Positions 34,095 to 46,600 of a DNA stretch of 64,000 nucleotides are shown one piece after another (the stretch's first letter is position 1; every line of letters starts with the position of its first letter). Source of the stretch: Patiria miniata (taxonomy: Eukaryota; Echinodermata; Asteroidea; Valvatida; Asterinidae); assembly GCF_015706575.1 (NCBI RefSeq), contig NW_024037057.1:8551203-8615202 (forward strand). Reading direction: 5' to 3'. The position numbers were made by a program, and so were the translations under genes. Below the pieces are notes generated by a model. The model made no database searches, was not told where the DNA came from, and saw only the letters and a program-made list of their open reading frames with translations.

Positions 34095-34653
34095 AGAGTT
34101 TAAGATTGGTTCCCAACCCTCCCTTCATAGTCTTGAATTTACTAGATTGACCAGGAACCAGCCCACCTTTGCATTACTTTACTCTGGTTACTCATGCGCC
34201 AACAGCCAATACCTCAGTCAATGTGGGCAGAGGGAGAGTTGCCACATTTCACATTTTTAGAGTTAAAGATAAGTTCCCAACCCTCTCTTTATAATCTACA
34301 ATATAACAGAGGGACCAGGGACCGACTTATCTTTGCTGTACATTGAGAGGCTGCCCTCTTTGGATCATGCACATTGACAATAGCTCCAGTTAAGATCTTG
34401 AAATTAGCAATAACATGTATCCGCTAACAAATTCAGTCGATTTTGACAATGAAGTCCGACTGTAACCAACACTGCCACTGAGAGTTCAAGACTGGTTCCC
34501 AACCCTCCCTTAATAGTCTTGAATATAACAGAGGGACCAAGAACCAATCTATATTTGCTGTACATTGTTAGGCTGCCCTCTCTTGGTCATGCACAAAGCC
34601 ATTAGCTCAAGTAACAGTCTTGATACAGGTGTAATCACATGCACCTCCTACTT
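34095..34653 (-). repeat. Three diverged about-200-bp tandem repeats in the presumed DNMBP 3' UTR
   Basis: The block GGTTCCCAACCCTCCCTT, AGAGGGACCAGG and GCTGCCCTCT occurs near 34107, 34275 and 34495, ending just before the DNMBP stop codon (34654-34656). Presumably transcribed as 3' UTR; that is inference. 32795-34094 is AT-rich with homopolymer runs and nothing else recognised. Confidence 0.55.
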
Positions 34654-37600
34654 TCAGTCAATTTTGGCAAGGTAGGCCGATGGGACGTAGCCCCGTTGCC
34701 CGTTCTTATCCATCAGCCACCATTCCGAGTTGCCTTCAATGTCTCGATCTGAGATTAGTTGGACCACGTCCCTCTCGGCCAGAGATAGCTCGTTCTCTGC
34801 CGATGCTGTGAATTCCCACTCGGCATAGTAGTACTGCAGATAACAAAGGCGATAAAACTGTTAGTTAGGTCTTTCCAGAGTAGTCAGTCACAAGTCATGC
34901 CTTGTGTTCTGGTAACATACCATTATCATACTTATTGCTTGGAAAACCATAAAACCATACAGTGGTGGAGCGGCTTGGAGCAGTATAGGGAGTAACAGGC
35001 AGGGCCGTTTGGGGTAGTTAACCAACAGGCAGGGTGGTTTGGGGCAGTACAGGGAGTAACAGGCAGGGTGGTTTGGGGCAGTACAGCGAGTAACAGGCAG
35101 GGTGGTTTGGGGCGGTACAGGGAGTAACAGGCAGGGTAGTTTGGGGCGGTACAGGGAGTAACAGGCAGGGTGGTTTGGGGCGGTACAGGGAGTAACAGGC
35201 AGGGTGGTTTGGGGCTATACGCGAAGTAACATGCACGGTTTGGGGCAGTACAAGGAATAAAAGGCTGTGTGATTTTGGGTGCTTGTTGAAGTTAAACTCT
35301 TCAAATCTTCCTTTAACACGAGAAATAAGATCCTACTTGGGCAAACTGACCTGTGCTTGTTGCTGCCTTTGTGTGAATGCATTCCAATCGTCATCGCTAC
35401 CGTAACCTTCTGGGCTCGTGGTTTCACCGCCCACAGCTTGAAGAATGGCAGAGGGAATGAAGCCTTGTGAAGCTGGGATATAAAAAAATATGTAATTATT
35501 TTTAAGAGTTAAACTTCGAAATTGTGGGAATCTGCCCCTTTTACATCTTTCGTGAAAACTATGAAAAAAGTTTGAAGCATGAATTTTATTATCTTGGTAT
35601 CTTGGTTGGCTCTTTTCCTAAGGACTCCGCAGGGGAGTTTTAACAGGAGACCAGAAACACTTGGGCAAACCCTTCTCTTAGCAAAGAATGTTACTGGGTT
35701 CTGTTACGGTGCATTGCATTACACCACACATGGGACCCACGGCTTTACGTCCCATCCGAAGAACAAAGCAATAATGGTTAAGTGCCTTGCTTAAGGGCAC
35801 AAGTGTCCGTCCGGGCTCGAACCCATACCACTGCTGCTTCTGAAACACCAGAGCGTGAGTCCGGTGCTCTTAACCGCTAGGCCATGACACTCCATATTCG
35901 TCTACCAAATCTCAGTAAAACCAGTCATACAAACATCAACTGAAAACAATTTTTTTTATTCAGGGATGTCAATGGCTCATACATTTCTGCAGGAAATGTT
36001 TTAGGAAAACAGAGTACGTAGATACATTTGTAGGGTGCCAATATTTGAAGCTTGAAATCCTGTTACTAACAGTGTTTAAGGTCAAACCCAAGACGGTTAG
36101 ACTCACCTCCGTTGTCCACGTACCACTTCTGCCCGCTTCCCGTGGGATCCTGCTCCTTAATGATGCCCACAATCTCCCCCTTCTTGACAGACATGTCCAT
36201 CGGTTGCTGGGAGTTGAATTCCGTTGATACTTGGTAGACCCTGTTGGCCGGGTACCGGGAAGTGATGCTGGCTTTCTGTTTCTCCGACTGAGAGCCAGGA
36301 TCAGGCCGCTGTGAAGGTAAAAAAAAAAAGTATAAACAGAGATAACTCAACTCTGTTCTTCCTTTTACCTCTTTTCTCCTAAGATTCCTTCTTGAAATCA
36401 CGTTACCTTTTACTCTTATTACGGAAACTCTTTCTTTGTCTCATAGAAGTCTCCCCTAACAGGTTGGGCACAGGAATAAACTAAAAATAAAGTCTGTCAT
36501 GAGCTAATGTGGCCCATCAGGTCGACGTTAACTCCAGTTTCAGTAGCATGGAACGACTGAGAATATTTCTACTCCCCCTGGATGGGAAGCTAGTCCATCG
36601 CAAGTTACTCCCCAGCTAATGCCGGTACCCATTTATACTCCTGGGTGGAGAGAGGCAAGTAGTGGTGAAGTGGCTTGCCCAAGGACACAACGTATGACCA
36701 ACAGCTGGATTTGAGCCCCTGACCCTCTGATCACGAGCCACAAACCCTAACCACTAGGCCACATTCTCCCACAGAAGTAAAAGAAACAGGAAAACACTCT
36801 CTGATTCTTTGAAATCTTCAAGGTTTTGGTGGATTTTTCAGGGTTAAAGACGTTAAACTACAACACTATCTCTTTCAAGGAGGTTGCAAAACTGCTTGAA
36901 AGCTGAAATGCAATGAGGGTGCCGTTGGTTTTCGGCACAGACGAGGAATTCTGAAGATTCGTGAGAAACCTTCTCAAGTCCTAAACTGTTCTCCATGGTT
37001 TGTTTTGGAGGAATTTGGAGATAGAAGAGAGTAGACCTCCCCAATTTTAAAACATGGACTTGCGGTCACTTGAAAACTTCAAAAACAAAATTTGCACCAC
37101 CACCTTAATGAAAGTACGAAGTATTTTGCAGGAATCAAGGTGATTCCAAGCCAAAATGCCTAGGAAGTTAATGCAGTAATGACTTCTCAAGACATAAGAT
37201 TAATGGAGTTATGACAAGTTTAAGAATCCAATGAGTTGACTCACCGGTGCACTAGGCGGCGGTGTGGGCTCCGAGTTGGTCCCGTAGACAGAACGCCGGT
37301 CACCCTTCTTATCAAGACTCTTAGGAACAAAGGAGAACTTGTGCATGTCCTCAACGGCCGCCATATGCGAGGTCTCAAAGGTCTTCATGATGTCTGAGAG
37401 GGAGCTGGACTTGACGATAGAGAGCTGTTGAAGAACATCAACAATCTCACTTTAAAAAATAATAATATATATTAAGTGTAATGCTTATATAGCGCTTTAT
37501 ACCAAAGGTCTCAAAGCGCTTCACAATTATTACCCCTGTTCATCAGGCCATGAGACCAGTTTTTGCAGCAGCTCGAGATCAGCGCGTTCTGGTCTCTACC

Positions 37601-40600
37601 TTCACAGGTACCCATTTATACTCCTGAGTTGAGAGAGGCAATTGTAGTAAAGTGTCTTGCCCAAGAACACAAGCACCATGTACATGTACCAAGGCACATG
37701 AGTCAAACACCGTAACCATTGGATCACAACGCTCCGCAAATAGAAAATACAATTATTTCTTTAAGTGGTAAACAAGAATTTATTTCAGTAATCTCGATGA
37801 ACTCTTTGTTTGCCACTGACCTCAAGTAGGGGGTACAGCTTCTTGAGGGTCGAGTTGATGTGGTCTCTCTCCGCCTCCACAAACGACACCACGCAGCTCT
37901 TGAAGAGCGACAGACCCATGTCGCAGAGTTTTGGCAACTCGTCCTTGAGTTGGACGTTGAGGGCTTCGTAGTTCTTCTTGGCAACGTCTTTCTCATCTTT
38001 GAGCTTGAGGAAAAATCAAATCAAAATCATTTCAAATGAAATCAAGTCAAAGTAAATGAAGGGCCAAATATCTTTCTCATTTTTGAACTTGGAGAAAATC
38101 AAATCAAATCAATTAAGATCAATGTAAAATCAAAGTCAAAGTGGGACGTACTGAATCACACTTTGTTTATCAGAGGCCATCTGAGACAAGGTATGTCCAG
38201 CGGAGTCAACTTAATCATGTCTGAATCACTCAAATCAAATCAAATCAAATCAAAATCTATTTCCACAACATGCACGTGATGCAGCCTATCATAGAGTACC
38301 TGTGCTTGAACATGAAAAACAAAAGGTCATCAAGAAAACGATCAGATTGGGTTCTTTGAATGCAAACTGTTACATTCATTGTTCATTTTATTCTGTTTAA
38401 TGACACACTAAAAGGGAACGACACAAATTTCTAAGAACAAGAACTACTTCATGCAGTGAGCGAACAACATGCAAAACACCATTCATATACATGAAGTACC
38501 ATTATTTACATGTAAACATTTTTACATTTACTAAAACAAAACATCACATTGTATACTTTCACAGAAAACTGTTTTATTTCATGTGCGATGTATATTTGCA
38601 TATATTTTCCATAGTACACGTCTTACGGATCAGGTAGGTTGCTAAGAGACGAAAAAATTCTGCGATATTAACAAGTGAAATCCTTTTACTAACTACAACT
38701 ACATGTATAAATATGCAAAAACATCATTTTATTTATTTTTATGAATTTTAATTATCATTTTACAAGGGTGTATATTTCTTGATGCATACCACAACTCAAC
38801 TCCAAGATGGACCCCAAAATGGACCCAAACCAAACGAAAAAATAAATCACAAATCCATGCCGATCACACGCATGCAAGACTTCCCCACTAAAACACGTAC
38901 ACAATCTATCAGGACTACAGCACAATAGTGACGGGACTACGGGTGGTGACGGATTGCCAACCTCCTCCTTCCTGTGTTTCTCCTTGAGACGTTTGTGACT
39001 GCCGACCGACGTGGCGTCATCGTCGCTGTCTTCCAATTCCTTCTCTTTCTCCTTGTCTTTGCTTTTGTGCTGATGGGGTTTTGCGTAAAATAAAACTCAC
39101 TTTGTCTTTTATGGTTTCATTAATGAGAGGAATTACGAGAGTACTTAAATTTAACTTTCAGGAAAAACCCCAAAAACACCCCCCCCCCAAAAAAAAATGA
39201 CTTAACATGAAAGAAATAGGGTAGGGGCAGGAATGAATTGGGAATTATATTGTAAGAACTGGGTAGAGAAGAAGATGTGCGATTAGAAATAAAATTAAAT
39301 GAAAATTGGCAAAAAATGGATTGCGAACTGAAACGTAAAAAGGTAGAATGTGCAGAGGGGTTTAGAAACAAAACGAAACGATAGAAGTTCCAGCGGTTGG
39401 AAGACAACAAGTGACCCGCATATCGCGTGTGTCGCCTTTTTCCGCGGTGTGATCGATCAAAAACTGAACCGAAACTTTAACAAGTGTCTCCCAAAACTTT
39501 GTGTAGGCGACAAAAAAATTATTATAGATGAAGAACTGAATATTCAAAAGATAGGTAAATTGAGGGGTTTAGAAACAAAACAAAAAAAGATATTAGAGGG
39601 TTTACAACCATCCTGCTAGACTTAAACTTCATCTAGAACTTCAAGGGTGAGAAAAAAGAGTGAAAGTACCAAGTAAAGAAAGAAGAATTTCAAAAATTGG
39701 ATTAGGTGTTTTTGAACCAACCTGTTTGACACGGTCTTTATCCTTGTTCTTTTCTAGCTTTTTGCTGTAGCTGTCGTAGTCTAGGAGTTTATCGTATCTC
39801 TTGTCAATCAGCTTGTGCGGCCCTTGGAACATGATCAGGAGACCATTGAGAGGGGAGATGACCCTCTGCTGAACGAATAACGTCTGTTGATTGGAGGAAA
39901 AGATGATAATTAACTCCCTCATGCATATTCATGAGTGCATGTGATAATTTCATTGGTTAATATTCAAATATCTGCAAATATATGGATCAGGAGAACGTTG
40001 AGAGGGGAGATGACCCTCTGCTGAACAAATAACGTCTGTTCATTGGAGGAAAGAGGGATAATTGAGTAATCATGCATATTCATAAGCACACCTGGTTATT
40101 TCATTGGTCAGTATTTAAATATTTGCATAGATATGGACATGAACAGTAGACCGGAGAGGGGAGATAACCCTGTGCTGAACAAATAACATCCACTCACTGG
40201 AGGAAAAAAGTGAAAATGATGTGCCTCATGCATATTCATAAGCACACCTGGTATTTTCATTGGTCAATATTGAATTCTCTTCAAAGATATGCATATTGTT
40301 CAGTACAAATAGGCAGAACTCAGTGGAGTACCAGTCACAAGCAATGTATATTGCACGACTTTTTGGCTGGTAACCTGTTTCTGCTTAGCACATATTTTTG
40401 TGCTCAGCAACTCCGGAGTTCTCTGAAATGCTTTTGCTTTTTGAACTGTCACACTTACGTAGTCTTTGTAAAGTTTGTTGGCCAGATGACGTTGCACTGC
40501 TTCGTATTTGTTGACTTCGTGTAAGTTGGACTGGCTGGCGTAATAATCGGAAATATCGCTGCCTACGGCTGCCTCGGACGATGTTGCATCCTGGGAAAAA

Positions 40601-43600
40601 AAAACACATAGCAAAGGTTACCTTTTTCGCATGGCTGATAATGCATTGTAATGGTGTCCATATTCCGTTTCAGAAACATCGAATCATAAGAGTCCAAAGT
40701 TGAGATTATTTTCACCTGGTTTTGACATCTAGCACTTGTGTTACAGACAGAATTGGACACTTGTAAACAAGTCTAGTAAACTTTCCTTATTTGCATAATT
40801 ATGCACAAAAGCACTGGCATTTGTGTTGCCTGAGGGCGCCGTTTGGTTGGGTGTGGTCAGCTCCTTGGACATGCATGACCATATGCATAAGTATATGCTT
40901 TGTACATGTGCACACCTATAGACACTTTCATGGATGCTGACAGGCCTTGACATCACCCTTTTATATGTGACATCCCTTTGGAAGCTCAGCAAAAGTAAGT
41001 TTACTGACATTTATTTGGTTATTTTATGATTGTGATTAGAGATTTATTTTCATAATTTAAAAGTAGGGAGTCCAGTGGTTTGGGCCGTATATCTGTAACC
41101 ACGCAAAATTAGTCAATTTCAAACCGTGCTAATAAGTATCAACACGACTATAAAAATACAAAAAGTATCCTGATACCGAGAGGAATACTGACTCCTCTAA
41201 TCAAAAACATTTATTCAGAACTTTGCATTCATTTGGATGGAAAAAATGAATTCTCAACTAGCGCTTTCCATATCGACAGATTGTGCCAAACATTACCGTG
41301 TGAGTCGGCACTTTGATTTAAACCACCGTGTAAAATTGAAATATACTTGATAAATCATAACTGTTTTTATCATAACTTTATAAATAAAAATGGTACAGAC
41401 TAGTACAATCGTACCCAGAAAGTTTAGACTTTTATTAAAAGAGTGGTATAAAAAGAAATGATTAAAAGCTCGCCGCACCTTTCTGCAAAGCATTGTTAAA
41501 GGTCGGGGTACAGAGGCGAAACGAGAGAATTTTGTACAAAGCGAGACGCCATTACAACCAGACTAGTCTACTACCGCATGTTATAGTATGCTGATGGCAT
41601 CGGTGCCAGACTTGCATGTAGTCTGGCACACGGTAACAGTAATAACGCATGCACGCATGTTCCGTGTTGCTGTGTCGTGTGGAGCGGGATCGGCCAGTGC
41701 CAGACTTTGTCTGGCACACGGTATTAACAGTGATAATGTGGGGACACATAACTTTGAACATTTCTCCTGCCAATCATCTTCATCAATTTGTGTTTTTTTT
41801 TTTTGTTAACATATGCCGTGTTTTTGTATAAAATTTGAGGGTTAACGACTTAATCTTTTTGTACACCTGTATGTTATTATGCCTGTACAGCGCATTGGGG
41901 TCTTGACGGAATGCGGTTTACAAGAGTGGTTTATTATTGTTATTATTATTATTATTAATTGTCTTATTATTATTAATTGTCTTGTTGCACTGAAACCCAT
42001 GAGCGAGTATTCCTTCTTTGTGGATGAAATGTTCGCAAACATTCACAACAGTGGACTCACCTTGAGTTGTTCCAAGTAGGCGTTGACATCCTTGACGTAA
42101 ATCCTGATAGTCTTCTCTAGGTTTTTAAACCTCCTTTCCATTTGGTCAAAATCTCCGTCTACAGTCTGCGATGAAGGAAACATCAGAAGATTCACGGTGA
42201 AAAATATGACAATACCTTTTCCCAGTTTTTCTGGAATTTACTTCTTCATCTCGATGTCAAAATGTTACCTCAGTTTAAAAAAAAATACCTGTGTGGTGAG
42301 ACCAGTCATCCGCGTGAATCGTTCATTGATGCGTTGGGATTTCTTCTTTATCGAGTGGAAGGTGAGTTTGCCCAGTTTGTCGCTGATTGCTTCTTGGCCC
42401 GGACGTCTGTACTTCATTACTGAAAAGAAACGTTTGAAGAAAACAAAAATTCTTCAACCCCACATTTCATAACATGCAAGCCCTACATGTAGACTTTTCC
42501 GAGTCCTTTGTCCTCTGAAATCCACATAATCAATTTTAATACCCATCCTATTCTCTGTACAATGCAATTACTAGACTTACCAAGTCCTTCTTCGTCTGAG
42601 ACCCACATATCTCTAACTCATCCCCATTCAGCATACAGTGTAATTACTAGACTTACTAAGTCCTTCCTCCTCTTAAATCCAGAAATCTTTAATCAATTCC
42701 TATTCCCTAGAAATGCAATTTCTAGACTTGCTCAGTCCTTCCTTTTCTGATAAACAAACACCGAACTAAACCTACCCTGTACTCAACTTAATGCAAAACC
42801 TCAACTTTAATAACCAAGTCCTTCCTCTTGTAAAATCTACTATTTGTATTACCACATACTATACTCCATACACTGCAAGTCCTAGACTTACCCAAGTCCT
42901 TCCTTCTCTTGAATTCATTGATGGCTTTGGCTACCTCCATCATCGTCTGTATGGCTTCTTGTAGGTTGGGCTTGTCTGAGACACTGTCGTCGGTATACTA
43001 CACCAATGTAAGACAATTTAAATAAACTTAAAATCGCAGGTTGGCGTTGCTGTACTTTCCTTGCCTTCCACCGCTGTGACCCGGGTTCGATTCCTGCCTG
43101 GGCCAATATGTGGATTGGGTTTTCAGTCTCGACTTGATTCCATGAATTCCCCAGAATTCTGCTAATAAGTTTTTCCTCCCATCTCTAAAACTGAGCATTG
43201 CTTCATTGCTTACTTTCAATGGGTGTCTTCGGCCTGGAAGCTACTGTGCATCGATGCCTACGAAAGAATTTTTAGTTTCATTACCCCAATTTTTTTTTTT
43301 ACTATATTAATAAAATGGTTTTACTTGCAGGTCATGTTGATCTTTCCTGTGCATGAACAGTTTGTGAGTAGAAAATCAAGAGGGATGTAATGAGGGACAT
43401 ACTGAAAAGCGAAGATACATTTTGCCCCAGATTGTAAGCCTCAAAGAGAGAAAGGTTTGGAGGGGTGGTGGGGGAAGGGGGGAGGGGTGAAAATATTCAA
43501 ACTGCTCATACCTTGTCCAGTTCTGTGAGGAGTAGTTGATACTTGAGGATTCTCTGGACGGGCTTGATGAGGAACGACGCCAGATCCCAACAGTTCGTAC

Positions 43601-46600
43601 TTTGCCTGGAAGAAAGAAAAATTCCAAGGAATAAAGATATTTTAAAGCAGCAGTTTTTACAAAGAAATAAAATAGTACAAGTATTGTTCCCTCTTAAAGG
43701 ACGGAATATGAAAAATATGATAAAGTGGCAAACAGGTGCGAGATTTTACCGACGGTCCAAACTTACCTGACAAGCTCTAGACCCTGGTTGATGTACTCTT
43801 GAACCTCGTCATTTTCCTCATACTGAAAAAATGCAAAGAGAAGGAAAAAATATCACAAAATATTCATGTTGCCCTTCACTACAAGCCAGACTACTTTAAG
43901 GAATTCATTGAAAAATCTCCAAACCTCAATCTTGGGATTTGTTTCTACAAAATGTCCCCCGTTTGGAATATTTGCACCCCTCTTCTTTTTAGAAATCCTT
44001 AAAATTCCTTTTGGAGGATGAAGAATCAATAGGGGATGATATAAAGATGAAATTACCTTTTCCAATAACGTAGTTGCATCGTCATGGTTACGGCAGTACT
44101 CGGCGTACACCTTGTGCAGGTCGTTGCTATACTGCATAAACACTTGACCTGAAAGTCGTTACATGAATATTTATAAGCAATTTAATCTGAGTCAAATTCA
44201 ATTAAAAATTAAAATTTACTCATCTACAACCAAAGAACAAAGTACCTGTAGTCACTCTAATAGACCTTTTGCATTGCAGCCATTCCTGAGGTACACGCCT
44301 CGGTTCCACAGGGATACGCATGTGCATTCATTGTTACTGAATTCAAATAACAAAAATGCCTCAAACATGGCCGCAGAATTGAAAGTGTCTATGCCAGAAA
44401 CAAAAGTCTGAAGTCACAACAAACATGAAAATTCTAGGTTGAGATTGACTTACCCACCACCTGTTCCTCCGGTGCTTTCCCCTCGGTCGTCTCTTCAAGA
44501 TCCTTCAGGAACTTCTCGGCTGTCTCGATGACCTGCTCCATGTTGCCAAACAGAATCTCCAGTTCCAGGCCTTTGGTCTGCAAGGTCAAAGGGTTAAAGG
44601 TCAAAGTCTGGGTCAGAGGTTAACGTGAAACAATAGCTGACCTGAAGAATGCGTTTCATTTCAACTGGTGTCCCTCTTGCAACCCATCTTAATGTTAACT
44701 GTTAACAGAGAGACGTGCAAAACAACTAACAGAATTAGTACAAACAACAAAGCAAGAAAAACTTAAACTTTCTGTTAGTGAGTTTGCTTCAAATATTTTA
44801 GTAGAAAGAAGACCTTGTCAGTTTTTGCTTTGTATCCACTAATTTAAGAGGTTACCATGGTAATCCGAATGTTTAATTCATGATTTTGCAAAGGCTGGCT
44901 GACTTAAAGAACATCTTGTCTATAGTGTACCTTCCCGCATGGAGGCTCTGTAAAAAAATTGTCAAAACCCCCCCCCCCCAAAAAAAAAATCAATCAAATC
45001 GGTACGCTATGCCCCCGAGCCCAACAGACTTTATCCATTCAATTGGCAAATTTTGTAACATTAATAATAACAATAATGTGGTGCATATAATAGCACTTTA
45101 TACCAAAGGTCTCAAAGCGCTTCACAATTATTACTCCTGATCATCAGTCCATGAGACCAGTTTCTGCAGCAGCTCAAGATCAGCGCAATCTGGTCTCTAC
45201 CCTCACACGTACCCATTTATACTCCTGGGTGGAGAGGGGCAATTGTAGTAAAGTGTCTTGCCCAAGAACACAAGCACCATGATCACTGTTGGGGTTCGTA
45301 CCCTAACCACCCTAACCACTGGACCACAGCGCTCCACATTAAGCACTGTTAAGTTTTTAAGTGTTCGTGATTTTGGGCAGTTCATGCATCATAAGCACTC
45401 AGCACCAAGACTCTCCCCATAGACCATTATCATGTTGCAGCCTTTTGATTTTTTTCCCCATTCAAATCAATGTAACCAAAGCGAGGCTGGAAGGAAGAAT
45501 AGTCTGGTTCCTTTTTGCACAAAAATCATTATCATTCAGTACTGCTATTGGATACAGGGAACATGACTGAAATGGTGGCAGCATGATAAAAGGTATATAC
45601 CCCGTTCCTCCTCAACACACTCCTCTGTTAGTGTTGCTAAGTCCCTCATAGCAAAAACAAAACCTGATGTACTGCTAAAAATTATAGTTAAGTTAAATCT
45701 TAATTCAACACCATGCAACCAAAGTCTGTCAAAAGAGACAAATCGTTAGATAAGAAATTAGCGGGAAAATGCAAGTGTAGGGCATGCAATCAAGTGTGCA
45801 GTTATAAGCAACCTTTTAGTCCGAAGAATCCACCTCAGAGAGAAAGTATTCCAATTAAAAACTACATCTACAGAGATATGTGTTAAGCATTCAGTGCAAA
45901 ACATGCAATTGAAAAGGTGTATATAAATATAATTAAAATTGTTAAGTTATACATTTTAGTGCAGATGTGAAATTGATTCTGTAAGTATTAAATAAAAAAC
46001 AGAAAAGCAGTATTAAAATAAACAACATTATGGGGATTTCCATTTTCATATTATTATTGGCTTTTGGCAGAATCTTTACGACAGCTTTCATAATACCTTG
46101 ACACTTTTGATAATGCGCTTCCGCGACTATCACAGCATCGGTTGAGGGTTTCGCTTTCGGCATTCTCTTGTAATTTTTCCCTTCTTTTAATTATGAAAAA
46201 GGTGGCGTGATTGAGAATTTACCTGTTTCTGTTGAAGAGGCCTTAAGCAAAGATGGCCAAATGGTATGTACATGTACAAATGTATATGCATTTTTGGTGG
46301 ACGACCTTTACGATTGCTTTTGAATTATTCAAACAATAATGATTTGGAGGAGTGATTTTGGTAATTCTGGCAAATGACACTGGCAGTTTTGGTGAACGAT
46401 ATTGGAAATTTCAAAATGTCAATTTGTTTTCTTCATTATTCGGAGGAATGATTTAAGTTGATAAAACTTTGGGCCGTTCTAGACATTTGGGCAAATCTGG
46501 ACAAATGTTAATTTGTTATACTTAAAAATATTAATATTTTAAGAATTTTAATTTAAAATGTCAAGGTTAAAGGGTTAATTCTACTGACTACAACTTGTCT

